64,000 nucleotides of DNA, from NCBI RefSeq assembly GCF_029639405.1, contig NZ_CP121274.1, positions 2,046,001-2,110,000 of the forward strand. The letters run 5' to 3'. Below the pieces are notes generated by a model. The model ran no database searches. It saw only the letters and a list, made by a program, of their open reading frames with translations, and was not told the origin of the DNA. Position numbers and translations under genes: made by a program. Of this stretch, positions 1 through 10,727 are shown piece after piece. This stretch comes from Microbacterium proteolyticum. Its GTDB lineage: Bacteria > Actinomycetota > Actinomycetes > Actinomycetales > Microbacteriaceae. Position 1 is the first letter of the stretch. Each line of letters opens with the position of its first letter.

Positions 1-542
1 GAGGTGCACGCGGCGCACAGGATGCACTTCGTCGTGTCGTCGAAGACCTCGCGGTCGACGATCGACTGGATGCGCTCCTTGCCGGGGGTCGGCGTGCTGT
101 TCGCGATGAGGAAGGGCTGCACCTCGCGGTAGGAGGCGAAGAACGGCTCCATGTCGACGATGAGGTCCTTCTCGAGCGGCAGGCCCTTGATCGCCTCGAC
201 GTAGATCGGCTGCGAGATGTCGAGATCCTTGATCAGCGTCTTGCAGGCCAGGCGGTTGCGGCCGTTGATGCGCATGGCATCCGATCCGCAGATGCCGTGC
301 GCGCACGAGCGGCGGAACGACAGCGAACCGTCCTCCTCCCACTTGATCTTGTGCAGGGCGTCGAGCACGCGATCGGTGGAGTACAGCTCCACGTCGTAGT
401 CGACCCAGCGGGGCTCGTCGTCGACCTCGGGGTCGAACCGGCGGATGTTGAACGTGACCATGAACGACTGGATCCCCGTGTCCTTGGGGGTCTGCTCGAC
501 CTCGTCGGAGGTGTCGACGGTCTCGATGACGGTGGATGCCAT
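1..542 (-). CDS. sdhB: Succinate dehydrogenase iron-sulfur subunit, 3'-truncated by window edge
   Basis: This is the electron-transfer subunit of succinate dehydrogenase (complex II), passing electrons from SdhA flavin towards the membrane quinone. The first 180 residues are in the window. The plant-type 2Fe-2S site is visible as C80, C85, D88 and C100, with an Asp in the third ligand position as in the E. coli enzyme. The first cysteines of the C-terminal 4Fe-4S ferredoxin domain (CILCAAC) appear just before the edge. The ATG lies one base after the sdhA stop codon, so it is the last visible gene of a sdhCDAB operon. The end is missing only because the window stops. Confidence 0.96.
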   Translation of the reverse strand, partial: MASTVIETVDTSDEVEQTPKDTGIQSFMVTFNIRRFDPEVDDEPRWVDYDVELYSTDRVLDALHKIKWEEDGSLSFRRSCAHGICGSDAMRINGRNRLACKTLIKDLDISQPIYVEAIKGLPLEKDLIVDMEPFFASYREVQPFLIANSTPTPGKERIQSIVDREVFDDTTKCILCAACT

Positions 543-543
543 C

Positions 544-2373
544 TCAGTACTTCCTCTCGAGGGGCGGGTAGCGCAGTTCGCCGGCATCGTTCTTCGTGAA
601 GACCACGGGCTTCCACCCGAGTTCGATGTGGTCGGCGGGGTGCGACGAATGCGGGTCGCCGGTCAGGTACGCCATGGTGTGCTGCATGTAGTTCTCGTCG
701 TCGCGCGTCGGGAAGTCGTCGCGCATGTGACCGCCGCGGCTCTCCTCGCGGTTCTGCGCGGAGTAGACGACGACCTCGGCGAGGTCGAGCAGGAACCCGA
801 GCTCGACGGCCTCGAGCAGGTCGGTGTTGTACCGCTTGCCCTTGTCGTCGACGTGGACGTTCTTGTAGCGCTCGCGCAGGTCGGCGATGATGTCGAGCAC
901 CTCGGCGAGGGAGTCGTGGGTGCGGAACACCTGGGCACCCTTGTCCATCTCGTCCTGCAGCGTCTTGCGCAGGACCGCGATGCGCTCGGTGCCCGAGTTG
1001 GCGCGCAGGCCCTCGATCATCTCGCGGACCTCCTTCGCCGGGTCCTCGGGGAGGGGCACGAAGTCGGCGGTCTGGACGTACTCGACGGCGTTGCGGCCGG
1101 CGCGCTTGCCGAAGACGTTGATGTCGAGCAGCGAGTTGGTGCCGAGGCGGTTGGATCCGTGCACCGAGACGCACGCGCACTCGCCGGCGGCGTAGAGACC
1201 GGGGACCACCGTGTCGTTGTCCGACAGCACCTCGGCCTTGATGTTGGTCGGGATGCCGCCCATCGCGTAGTGCGCGGTCGGCATGACCGGGACGGGCTCG
1301 ACGACGGGGTCGACGCCCAGGTAGGTGCGCGCGAACTCGGTGATGTCGGGGAGCTTCGTCTCGAGGACCTCGGCACCCAGGTGGGTGCAGTCCAGGAGCA
1401 CGTAGTCGCGGTGGGGTCCGGCGCCGCGACCCTCGGCGACCTCCTGCACCATGCAGCGGGCGACGATGTCGCGCGGTGCCAGGTCCTTGATGGTCGGCGC
1501 GTAGCGTTCCATGAACCGTTCGCCGCTGGCGTTGCGGAGGATCGCGCCCTCGCCTCGCGCGCCCTCGGTCAGCAGGATGCCGAGACCGGCGAGACCGGTC
1601 GGGTGGAACTGGAAGAACTCCATGTCCTCCAGCGGCAGGCCCTTGCGCCAGACGATGCCGACGCCGTCACCGGTGAGGGTGTGGGCGTTGGAGGTGGTCT
1701 TGAAGATCTTCCCGAAGCCGCCCGTGGCGAAGACGACGGCCTTCGACTGGAAGACGTGCAGGTCGCCGGTGGCGAGTTCGTAGGCGACGACGCCCGCGAC
1801 CTGCGTGTTCCCCGCGTCGTCCTTCACGGTGACAAGGTCGAGTACGTAGAACTCGTTGAAGAAGTTGATGCCGAGCTTCACGCAGTTCTGGAACAGCGTC
1901 TGCAGGATCATGTGACCCGTGCGGTCGGCCGCGTAGCACGCACGGCGGACCGGAGTCTTGCCATGATCGGCGGTGTGCCCGCCGAAGCGACGCTGGTCGA
2001 TCTTGCCCTCGGGGGTGCGGTTGAACGGCAGACCCATGTTCTCGAGGTCGATGACGGCGTCGATGGCCTCCTTGGCGAGGATCTCCGCGGCATCCTGGTC
2101 GACGAGGTAGTCGCCGCCCTTGATCGTGTCGAAGGTGTGCCACTCCCAGGAGTCCTCTTCGACGTTGGCGAGGGCCGCGGCCATGCCTCCCTGCGCCGCT
2201 CCGGTGTGGGAGCGGGTGGGGTACAGCTTCGAGATGACGGCGGTCTTCGCGCCGGGGCCGGCCTCGATGGCTGCGCGCATGCCGGCGCCGCCGGCGCCGA
2301 CGATCACGATGTCGAACTGGTGGTAGTGCACGCCGTCCTTGACGATCGTGTCCGCGCTGTTCTGAGTGCTCAC
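544..2373 (-). CDS. sdhA: Succinate dehydrogenase flavoprotein subunit
   Basis: This 609-residue catalytic subunit oxidises succinate to fumarate with covalently bound FAD. The dinucleotide-binding GAGGAG is at residues 26-31, and the [11 protein letters not shown] segment carries the His (about 56) that usually links FAD. The HYAMGGI and [12 protein letters not shown] stretches typical of the substrate and FAD domains are present. Length is normal for the family. It lies between sdhD (47 nt upstream) and sdhB (1 nt downstream) and is clearly cotranscribed with them. Confidence 0.98.
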   Translation of the reverse strand: MSTQNSADTIVKDGVHYHQFDIVIVGAGGAGMRAAIEAGPGAKTAVISKLYPTRSHTGAAQGGMAAALANVEEDSWEWHTFDTIKGGDYLVDQDAAEILAKEAIDAVIDLENMGLPFNRTPEGKIDQRRFGGHTADHGKTPVRRACYAADRTGHMILQTLFQNCVKLGINFFNEFYVLDLVTVKDDAGNTQVAGVVAYELATGDLHVFQSKAVVFATGGFGKIFKTTSNAHTLTGDGVGIVWRKGLPLEDMEFFQFHPTGLAGLGILLTEGARGEGAILRNASGERFMERYAPTIKDLAPRDIVARCMVQEVAEGRGAGPHRDYVLLDCTHLGAEVLETKLPDITEFARTYLGVDPVVEPVPVMPTAHYAMGGIPTNIKAEVLSDNDTVVPGLYAAGECACVSVHGSNRLGTNSLLDINVFGKRAGRNAVEYVQTADFVPLPEDPAKEVREMIEGLRANSGTERIAVLRKTLQDEMDKGAQVFRTHDSLAEVLDIIADLRERYKNVHVDDKGKRYNTDLLEAVELGFLLDLAEVVVYSAQNREESRGGHMRDDFPTRDDENYMQHTMAYLTGDPHSSHPADHIELGWKPVVFTKNDAGELRYPPLERKY

Positions 2374-2420
2374 GTGTGCAATGCCTCTGCTGTCTCAGTC
2401 GAAAGGGAGGATGCCGCGGC

Positions 2421-2876
2421 TCACGCCTGGCAGATCTCCCACAGGGAGCTGCTCTCGGTGACGCCGAGGCAGGGGTCGAAGGTGAAGACCACGAGCGTGC
2501 CGAGGAGGATCAGGAAGGCCGCCGACAGCCCGATCGCCCAGACCAGGACGCGACGCACGGAGGGCGTCGTGACGTAGTCGTTCACGATCGTGCGCATGCC
2601 GTTGGCACCGTGGATGAGTGCCAGCCACAGCATCAGGACGTCCCACCACTGCCAGAACGGCGAGGCCAGCTTGCCGGCGACGAACGCGAAGTCGATCTGG
2701 TGGATGCCCTCGCCCGTCATGAGGTTGACGAAGAGGTGACCGAAGATGAGGACGACCAGCAGCACGCCGGAGGCGCGCATGTAGATCCATCCCCACTTCT
2801 CGAGGTTGGAGCCCTTCTTCCGCACGGCGGGCGTGCGGGGGGCGGGGATCGTGCTTGCTTCCTGGGCGACGGACAT
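2421..2876 (-). CDS. sdhD: Succinate dehydrogenase membrane anchor subunit
   Basis: This 151-residue protein has three hydrophobic segments (about residues 35-52, 75-95 and 110-132), as expected for a complex II anchor. The middle segment contains LALIHGANGMR, a likely haem b ligand His and quinone-site region. The ATG overlaps the sdhC stop as TGATG, indicating translational coupling. A longer open frame exists upstream, but this start is supported by the overlap and by the length of homologues. The polar N-terminus (about 25 residues, Pro/Lys-rich) is typical of actinobacterial SdhD. Confidence 0.93.
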   Translation of the reverse strand: MSVAQEASTIPAPRTPAVRKKGSNLEKWGWIYMRASGVLLVVLIFGHLFVNLMTGEGIHQIDFAFVAGKLASPFWQWWDVLMLWLALIHGANGMRTIVNDYVTTPSVRRVLVWAIGLSAAFLILLGTLVVFTFDPCLGVTESSSLWEICQA

Positions 2877-3310
2877 CAGTGGCTCCCCGTGACGGCGCTG
2901 AAGACGTTGATGAGGTGACGCGGGGTGAATCCGAGCATCGTGACGACCCAGAGGCCCAGCACTCCCCACCACAGCTGACGCTGGTGGCGGGTCGCCCACG
3001 GCCAGAAGTCGACGGCGATGATGCGCAGGCCGTTGTAGGCGTGGTACGCGATGGCGCCGACGAGGGCGACTTCGCCCAGACCCATGATCGGGTTCTTGTA
3101 GGTGCCGATCACAGCGTCGTACGCCTCGGGGGAGACGCGGATGAGGGCGGTGTCGAGGATGTGGACGAGAAGGAAGAAGAAGATCGCCACGCCCGTGATC
3201 CGGTGCAGGACCCACGACCACATTCCTTCGCGGCCACGGTAGAGGGTTCCGCGCGGCCTCTTCGAGGTGGTCTCTTTCACCGACGGCGTGGCACGTGCTG
3301 GTGCTGACAC
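2876..3310 (-). CDS. sdhC: Succinate dehydrogenase cytochrome b556 subunit
   Basis: This 144-residue membrane subunit is the first gene of the sdh operon. It contains the family sequence WSWVLHRITGVAIFFFLLVHI around residues 31-50, with the RITG quinone-site motif, and a second His in AYHAYNGLR as the probable axial haem ligand. There are three membrane segments. A GGGAGGA-like ribosome site precedes the ATG. The 5' leader contains a perfect stem (see 3340-3357). It lies divergent from manC. Confidence 0.95.
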   Translation of the reverse strand: MSAPARATPSVKETTSKRPRGTLYRGREGMWSWVLHRITGVAIFFFLLVHILDTALIRVSPEAYDAVIGTYKNPIMGLGEVALVGAIAYHAYNGLRIIAVDFWPWATRHQRQLWWGVLGLWVVTMLGFTPRHLINVFSAVTGSH

Positions 3311-3339
3311 GGTCGTCCTCCCTGATCGAACACGGTGTG

Positions 3340-3357
3340 GGGGCCCGCGTGGGCCCC
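3340..3357 (-). promoter_or_regulatory. Stem-loop in the sdh 5' leader
   Basis: GGGGCCC and GGGCCCC form a perfect 7-bp stem around a GCGT tetraloop, 30 bases upstream of the sdhC start. A minus-strand -10-like TAGTAT lies at 3381-3386, which would place the hairpin inside the transcript. Whether it stabilises the mRNA or regulates it cannot be told from sequence; I recognise no riboswitch class here. Confidence 0.4.
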
Positions 3358-3519
3358 GAGCGTCACACGGGCGCCACTGAATACTACGGCCGGGCTATGA
3401 ATCGGGGGGATGAGGGTCGCCTAACACTCTCTCGATGTCGAGATAAATCGAGGGGTCCGGGGATGGCTCCCCGCCGGGCGGCGACTGGCCTCGCGCGGGT
3501 CCGCCGAGGCCTTTCCCAT

Positions 3520-3525
3520 TAGGGT
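3520..3525 (+). promoter_or_regulatory. -10 hexamer TAGGGT of manC, leaderless start likely
   Basis: TAGGGT is followed by 7 nt and then the manC ATG. There is no Shine-Dalgarno sequence. This spacing puts the transcription start at or next to the initiation codon, the hallmark of actinobacterial leaderless mRNAs. No convincing -35 is visible. Confidence 0.55.
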
Positions 3526-3532
3526 CGATGCC

Positions 3533-4651
3533 ATGGCCGAACCTGCTATCGACGACTTCTACGCCGTGATCCCCGCCGGTGGGATCGGCAGCCGCCTGTG
3601 GCCGCTGTCCCGGGCGGACGCACCCAAGTTCCTCCACGACCTCACCGGGTCCGGTCAGACGCTCCTGCGCGATACCTGGGACCGTCTCGCGCCGCTGTCC
3701 GGCGAGGATCGCATCGCGGTCGTCACCGGCCGTGCGCACCGCGCCGCCGTCGAGCGCGAGCTTCCGGGCGTGCCGGACCACAACGTCTTCCTCGAGTCCG
3801 AGCCGCGGGACTCCAGCGCCGCCATCGGTCTCGCCGCCGCGATCCTCGTCCGGCGCGAGCCCGACGTCATCATCGGTTCGTTCGCCGCCGACCACGTCAT
3901 CCGCCAGACGCGCCAGTTCGACTTCGCCGTGCGACAGGCGGTGGCCGTCGCCCGTGCCGGATACATCTGCACGATCGGCATCCAGCCGAGCGAACCCTCC
4001 GTCGGCTTCGGGTACGTCAAGCAGGCGGACGAGCTCATCGTCGACGGGGCGCCCGAGGCCTACACCGTGGAGCGGTTCGTCGAGAAGCCCGATCTCGACA
4101 CCGCCAAGGCGTACTTCTTGGATCGGGCGTACCTCTGGAACGCCGGCATGTTCATCACCCGCGCCGACGTGCTCCTCGCCGAGCTCGCCGTCAACGAGCC
4201 GGAGCTGCACGCGGGCCTGCTCGAACTGGCCGAGGCGTGGGACGACCGCGCCCTCCGCGGTCCCGCCGTCGACCGCATCTGGCCGGGCCTGAAGAAGATC
4301 GCGATCGACTACTCCGTCGCCGAACCGGCCGCCGAGAAGGGGCGTCTCGCGGTCATCCCGGGTCACTTCGACTGGGACGACGTGGGCGACTTCGCCAGCC
4401 TCTCGAAGTTGAACTCCTCGGGCGGGCGCAACGAGCTCGCGATCCTGGGTGAGGACGCGCGCGTGCTGTCCGATGCCTCCAGCGGGATCGTCGTGTCCCA
4501 GACGAAGCGCGTCATCAGCCTCATCGGCGTGCGCGACATCGTCGTGGTCGACACCCCCGACGCGCTCCTGGTGACCACGAGCGAGAACGCCCAGCGCGTC
4601 AAGGGCGTCGTGGACGCGCTCAAGCTCACCGGTCGCGGCGACGTCCTCTGA
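3533..4651 (+). CDS. manC: Mannose-1-phosphate guanylyltransferase
   Basis: This 372-residue nucleotidyltransferase makes GDP-mannose from mannose-1-phosphate and GTP for glycan and mannosyl-lipid synthesis. The pyrophosphorylase signature AGGIGSRLWPLSR is at about residues 15-27, with FVEKPD and YLWNAGMFI further on, both family landmarks. It is the short monofunctional form without a mannose isomerase domain. It stands alone between the divergent sdh operon and a strong terminator at 4653. The phosphomannomutase at 24438 could supply its substrate. Confidence 0.93.
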   Translation: MAEPAIDDFYAVIPAGGIGSRLWPLSRADAPKFLHDLTGSGQTLLRDTWDRLAPLSGEDRIAVVTGRAHRAAVERELPGVPDHNVFLESEPRDSSAAIGLAAAILVRREPDVIIGSFAADHVIRQTRQFDFAVRQAVAVARAGYICTIGIQPSEPSVGFGYVKQADELIVDGAPEAYTVERFVEKPDLDTAKAYFLDRAYLWNAGMFITRADVLLAELAVNEPELHAGLLELAEAWDDRALRGPAVDRIWPGLKKIAIDYSVAEPAAEKGRLAVIPGHFDWDDVGDFASLSKLNSSGGRNELAILGEDARVLSDASSGIVVSQTKRVISLIGVRDIVVVDTPDALLVTTSENAQRVKGVVDALKLTGRGDVL

Positions 4652-4652
4652 T

Positions 4653-4681
4653 ACCGGATGCCGTAGCACGCGGCATCCGGT
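4653..4681 (+). terminator. Terminator hairpin after manC
   Basis: ACCGGATGCCG and CGGCATCCGGT make a perfect 11-bp stem around a 7-nt loop starting immediately after the manC stop codon. There is no U-tract, which is common for GC-rich actinobacterial terminators. Confidence 0.75.
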
Positions 4682-4846
4682 CTCGTCGGTGCCGTCGCCG
4701 TGTGGCGCGCGCATCACGCGAGATTGCGTCTTTGTAACCATTGCCGCGCGGGGCCCGTTCGGGCGCGCAAGCGATTCGTCACAGTGGGTAACGTGACTCC
4801 ATCGTCCCCCGAACCCGTTGGGGGCCCCCGTCTTGGAGGACCATTC

Positions 4847-5947
4847 GTGAAGACCACGAAGAAGGCCGTCGTCAGCGGCCTCGCGATGATCGGCGCGGCC
4901 GTGCTGCTCGCCGGTTGCGGTGCCGCGCCCGAGAGCACCGGCTCGTCGGCCGCTGCCGGTGCCAGCGACTACCTGCCCTGCATGGTGTCGGACTCGGGTG
5001 GGTTCGACGACAAGTCGTTCAACCAGCTGGGCAAGGAAGGCCTGGACCAGGCCGCCGCGGAGCTCGGCTCGAAGAAGCCGATCGAGGTCCAGTCGCAGGC
5101 CGAGACCGACTTCGCCTCCAACCTCTCCAGCCTCGTCGACCAGGGCTGCAACACGATCATCACGGTCGGCTTCCTTCTGGCGCCGGCCGCGCTCGAGTCG
5201 GCCACGGCCAACCCCGACCTGCAGTACGTCTCGATCGACGACACCGTCGACCAGAACTTCGACGGCACGACGGACGCGCCGAACATCAAGCCGATCATCT
5301 TCGACACCGCTCAGGCCGCCTACCTCGCGGGCTACCTCGCCGCGGGTGTCTCCAAGACCGGCGTCGTCGGCACCTTCGGTGGCATGAACATCCCGACCGT
5401 CACGATCTTCATGGACGGTTTCGCCCAGGGCGTCGAGAAGTACAACACCGACAACGGCACCTCGGTCCGCGTCGTCGGCTGGGACCGCACCGCCAAGGAC
5501 GGCTCGTTCACCGGTGGCTTCGAGGCCAACGACACCGCGCGTCAGACCGCGCAGGCGATCATCGACCAGAACGTCGACGTGCTCCTGCCCGTCGGTGGCC
5601 CGATCTACCAGTCGGCCGCCGTCGCCATCCAGGACTCGGGCCGCGAGATCGCCATGGTCGGCGTCGACGCCGACGTGTTCGAGACCGACCCCTCGGTCGG
5701 CAGCCTGCTCCTGACCTCGATCCTCAAGGGCATCGACGTGGGAACCAAGGACGCGATCGTGTCCGCCGGAAAGGGCGAGTTCGACACCACGCCGTTCGTC
5801 GGCACCCTCGAGAACGACGGTGTCGGAATCGCGCCGTACCACGACTGGTCGGACCGCGTGCCCGCTGACCTGACCAGCAAGGTGGACGCGCTCAAGGCCG
5901 ACATCATCAGCGGCAAGATCACGGTCGAGTCCTACCTGGCCGGCTGA
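4847..5947 (+). CDS. BMP-family nucleoside-binding lipoprotein
   Basis: This is a substrate-binding lipoprotein of 366 residues for an ABC importer of the BMP/PnrA family, whose studied members bind nucleosides. The signal peptide ends in a lipobox (LAGC, Cys about 24). The mature N-terminus has the family sequence DSGGFDDKSFNQ. I chose the GTG at 4847 because GGAGGA sits 6 nt upstream and it begins a normal lipoprotein signal; an in-frame ORF extends further upstream without these. CCCCC (4806-4810) and GGGGG (4820-4824) can pair just before the ribosome site. Transporter and nucleoside salvage genes follow, which supports nucleoside uptake. Confidence 0.93.
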   Translation: MKTTKKAVVSGLAMIGAAVLLAGCGAAPESTGSSAAAGASDYLPCMVSDSGGFDDKSFNQLGKEGLDQAAAELGSKKPIEVQSQAETDFASNLSSLVDQGCNTIITVGFLLAPAALESATANPDLQYVSIDDTVDQNFDGTTDAPNIKPIIFDTAQAAYLAGYLAAGVSKTGVVGTFGGMNIPTVTIFMDGFAQGVEKYNTDNGTSVRVVGWDRTAKDGSFTGGFEANDTARQTAQAIIDQNVDVLLPVGGPIYQSAAVAIQDSGREIAMVGVDADVFETDPSVGSLLLTSILKGIDVGTKDAIVSAGKGEFDTTPFVGTLENDGVGIAPYHDWSDRVPADLTSKVDALKADIISGKITVESYLAG

Positions 5948-5963
5948 GAGATCCACTCTCCTG

Positions 5964-5992
5964 GGGGAGGTCGGCTCCGTGCCGGCCTCCCC
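5964..5992 (+). terminator. Intra-operon hairpin between lipoprotein and ATPase genes
   Basis: GGGGAGGTCGGC and GCCGGCCTCCCC pair over 12 positions (one G-U) around a 5-nt loop. Its place after the binding-protein gene suggests partial termination or 3' protection, which would give more binding protein than transporter, a common arrangement in ABC importers. Confidence 0.65.
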
Positions 5993-6092
5993 TCCCTTAT
6001 GGGAGCCGCGGGCCTTGGCCCCGGCGATCGGAACCGATCCGCTCACGAGGCGGATCCTCCCCGTCGCACCCCGTGTGCGGCGCCACAGAACT

Positions 6093-6098
6093 TAGGAT
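6093..6098 (+). promoter_or_regulatory. -10 hexamer TAGGAT of the ABC ATPase gene, leaderless start likely
   Basis: TAGGAT is followed by CGGGAAC (7 nt) and the ATG at 6106. This would be a second promoter within the transport operon, independent of the lipoprotein promoter. Confidence 0.55.
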
Positions 6099-6105
6099 CG
6101 GGAAC

Positions 6106-7622
6106 ATGAAGCTCGAACTCCGCGGGATCACGAAAACCTTCGGATCCCTGGTGGCGAACGATCACATCGACCTCACTGTCGAGGCCGGAGAGATCCACTG
6201 CCTGCTCGGCGAGAACGGTGCCGGCAAGTCCACCCTGATGAACGTCCTCTACGGTCTCTACCAGGCCGACGGGGGAGAGATCCTGCTGGACGACGACGTC
6301 CAGCACTTCGCCGGACCCGGCGACGCGATGCGGGCCGGCATCGGCATGGTGCATCAGCACTTCATGCTCATCCCGGTCTTCACCGTCGCCGAGAACGTCA
6401 TGCTCGGCCACGAGCCGACGAAGTTCGGCGGGCGGCTCGACCTCGCCGCGGCGCGTGCGAAGGTCACGGAGATCTCCGACCGCTTCGGCTTCGACGTCGA
6501 CCCCGACGCCCTCGTCGACGATCTGCCCGTGGGGGTGCAGCAGCGCGTCGAGATCATCAAGGCCCTCTCCCGGGATGCCAAGGTCCTCGTGTTCGACGAG
6601 CCCACGGCCGTCCTCACGCCGCAGGAGACCGACGAACTGATGGCGATCATGCGTCAGCTGAAGTCCTCCGGCACCTCGATCGTCTTCATCACCCACAAGC
6701 TCCGCGAGGTCCGCGAGGTCGCCGACCGGATCACGGTGATCCGCCTGGGTAAGGTGGTCGGCGAGGCTGACCCGCGCGCGTCCAACGCGGAACTGGCGTC
6801 GCTGATGGTCGGTCGCGCCGTCGAGCTGACGGTTCAGAAGGAGGCGCCGACGCTCGGCGAGGTGGGGCTCTCCGTATCCGGGCTCACCGTCGTCGACGCG
6901 ATCGGCCAGCTCGTCGTCAACGACGTCAGCTTCGACGTCCGCCGGGGCGAGGTCCTCGCGATCGCCGGCGTCCAGGGCAACGGCCAGACCGAGCTCACCG
7001 AGGCCCTCCTGGGGCTGCAGGATCGCGTCGAGGGCTCGATCGTGCTGGACGGCACGGAGCTCCTCGGCCAGAGCGTCCGCGCGGTGCTCGAGTCGGGCGT
7101 CGGGTTCGTTCCCGAGGACCGCAAGGAAGACGGTCTGGTGGGGGAGTTCTCGATCGCGGAGAACCTCATGCTCGACCGGGCCGACGGTGCCCCGTTCGTC
7201 AAGGGCGGCGCGCTCCAACTCTCCACGCTCGCCGATTTCGCGCGCGAGAAGGTGAGCGAGTTCGACGTGCGGACGCCCTCGATCGAGACACCCGTCGGGC
7301 GCCTCTCCGGCGGCAACCAGCAGAAGGTCGTCCTCGCACGCGAGCTCAGCCGCGACCTCCGCCTCTTCGTCGCCGCCCAGCCCACCCGTGGCGTGGACGT
7401 CGGCTCGATCGAATTCATCCACAAGCGCGTCATCGAGACCCGCGACAGCGGCGTGCCCGTGATCGTCGTCTCCACCGAGCTCGACGAGGTCACCGCCCTC
7501 GCCGACCGCATCATGGTCATGTACCGGGGCCGCGTCGTCGGCATCGTCCCGGGCGACACCTCGCGCGATGTGCTCGGCCTGATGATGGCCGGCGAAGCGC
7601 CCCAGAACGAAGGAGTCGCCGC

Positions 7623-7626
<4 letters not shown>
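6106..7626 (+). CDS. Nucleoside ABC importer, two-domain ATP-binding protein
   Basis: This 506-residue ATPase has two fused nucleotide-binding domains, as in YufO/RbsA-type importers. The first has Walker A GENGAGKST (35-43) and Walker B region VLVFDEPTAVL. The second has a divergent Walker A (GVQGNGQTE), signature LSGGNQQK, and AAQPTRGVDV in place of a standard Walker B, as is normal for this family. I chose the ATG at 6106 over the upstream GTG because the domain begins immediately and a -10 hexamer sits 7 nt before it. The permease gene overlaps its stop (GTGA). Confidence 0.94.
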
Positions 7627-8983
<1,357 letters not shown>

Positions 8984-8987
<4 letters not shown>

Positions 8988-10282
8988 GCACCACCGCCGC
9001 ACACCCCGAGGCCGCGCCCGCCGTCGAGGCCCTCGACAAGGCCGTCGTCGTGAGCTGGAAGGCCCCGATCGTCTACGGCGTCATCACGGTGCTCGCCGCC
9101 GTGCTCTTCGTCGTGGCACGCCAGGACGGCGACGCCGTCTTCGGCATCTCGAGCCCGGGTGAATTCATCCAGTTGCCCGAGGTCGTGCTGGGCGGCGCCG
9201 TGACCGGCGCGGTCTGCACGATCCTGCTGGCGCTCGTCACGGTCGCGAGCGTGCTGATGGTGCGAGCGCACCGCCGGCCCCCGATCTGGCTGGCCGTGAT
9301 CTTCGCCGTCGTGTTCATGGTCGGATTCCTCACCTGGGCCGCCGCCGGCGCGACGACCTCGGTCATCCCGCTCACGGGTCTCCTCGCGGGCGGACTGAGC
9401 CTCTCGGTGCCGCTGATCTTCGGCGCCATGTGCGGCGTCCTCAGCGAGCGCGTCGGCGTGGTCAACATCGCGATCGAGGGACAGCTGCTGGCCGGTGCGT
9501 TCACCTCGGCGATCGTCGCGACGGTGACGGGCAACCCCTTCATCGGTCTGCTCGCCGCCGCGGTGGCCGGTGTCCTGGTGTCCTTCGTCCTCGCCGCCTT
9601 CGCGATCAAGTACTTCGTCGACCAGGTGATCGTCGGCGTCGTCCTCAACGTGCTCGTGGTGGGCCTGACGAGCTTCCTGTTCTCGCAGCTCCTCTCGCCG
9701 CACGCCGACACGCTGAACTCGCCCCCGCGGTTCCCGCGTCTGCCGATCCCGGTGCTGGCCGACATCCCGATCATCGGGCCCATGCTGTTCAACCAGACCG
9801 TGATCGTCTACCTCATGTACGTCACGGTGATCGCCGTCTACCTGGGCCTGTTCCACACCCGCTGGGGCCTCCGGCTGCGTGCCGTCGGCGAGCACCCGCA
9901 GGCGGCCGACACCGTGGGTATCAACATCGCCCGCACCCGGTTCTGGAACGTCTCGCTGGGCGGTGCGATCGCGGGTCTGGGTGGTGCGTTCTTCACGCTG
10001 GGTTCGGTCGGCGCCTTCAACAAGGAGATGACGGCGGGCGCGGGATACATCGCCCTCGCGGCGGTCATCTTCGGTCAGTGGGACCCGATCCGCGCGACCC
10101 TCGCCGCCCTGCTGTTCGGCTTCGCCTCGAACCTGCAGAACACCCTCGGCGTCATCGGCTCGCCCGTGCCCAGCGAGTTCATGCTCATGCTGCCGTACGT
10201 CGTGACGATCTTCGCCGTTGCCGGTCTCGTCGGGAAGGTCCGCGGCCCCGCGGCCGCCGGCAAACCGTACGTCAAGGGCTGA
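8984..10282 (+). CDS. Nucleoside ABC importer permease 2
   Basis: This 432-residue second permease of the importer is of YufQ type. GLRLRAVGEHPQAADTVGI matches the coupling-loop motif in permease 1. The GTG start overlaps the preceding stop, with an exact AGGAGG 7 nt upstream embedded in the last codons of permease 1. The 22 nt around this start (8971-8992) are identical to those at the deoA start. A longer open frame upstream only shadows permease 1. Confidence 0.93.
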
Positions 10283-10325
10283 CCCGGCCCGTTTCCCCCT
10301 TCACGAGAGGACCCTCCGCTCCACG

Positions 10326-10727
10326 ATGACCGACATCGACTGGGACGAACTCCGTTCCGCCGCCACCGAGGCCATGCATCGCGCCTACGCCCCGTACTCC
10401 CGCTTCAAGGTGGGCGCTGCGGCGCTCGTCGCCGACGGACGCATCGTCTCGGGGTGCAACGTCGAGAACGCCTCCTACGGCGTGACGCTGTGCGCCGAGT
10501 GCGGGCTGGTCTCGGAACTCCACATGAGCGGCGGTGGTCAGCTCGTGGCCTTCGTGTGCGTCGACGGGGAGGGCCGTACGCTCATGCCCTGCGGCCGGTG
10601 CCGTCAGCTGCTCTTCGAGCACGCGATCCCGGGCATGCTGCTCGAGACCGTCAGCGGCATCCGCACGATCGACGAGGTCCTCCCGGACGCCTTCGGTCCG
10701 CGCGACCTCGAGGAGGCGGCCCGGTGA
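10326..10727 (+). CDS. cdd: Cytidine deaminase
   Basis: This 133-residue zinc enzyme deaminates cytidine and deoxycytidine to the uridine forms. Motifs are CNVENASYG (44-52), C56-A-E58 with the catalytic Glu, and PCGRC with C89 and C92, giving three Cys zinc ligands as in the small tetrameric class. The ATG at 10326 is chosen for length; an upstream extension would be Arg/Pro-rich and unlike the family. It follows the importer by 43 nt and overlaps deoA by GTGA. Confidence 0.96.
   Translation: MTDIDWDELRSAATEAMHRAYAPYSRFKVGAAALVADGRIVSGCNVENASYGVTLCAECGLVSELHMSGGGQLVAFVCVDGEGRTLMPCGRCRQLLFEHAIPGMLLETVSGIRTIDEVLPDAFGPRDLEEAAR

Noticed and set aside
445..2577. Long plus-strand open frame opposite sdhA
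   Set aside because: It is a composition artefact of GC-rich codons on the opposite strand; sdhA is certain and the frame has no family features.
3395..6046. 883-codon minus-strand frame across manC and the lipoprotein gene
   Set aside because: It is Gly/Asp/Arg-rich, spans a terminator and two real genes, and shows no domain.
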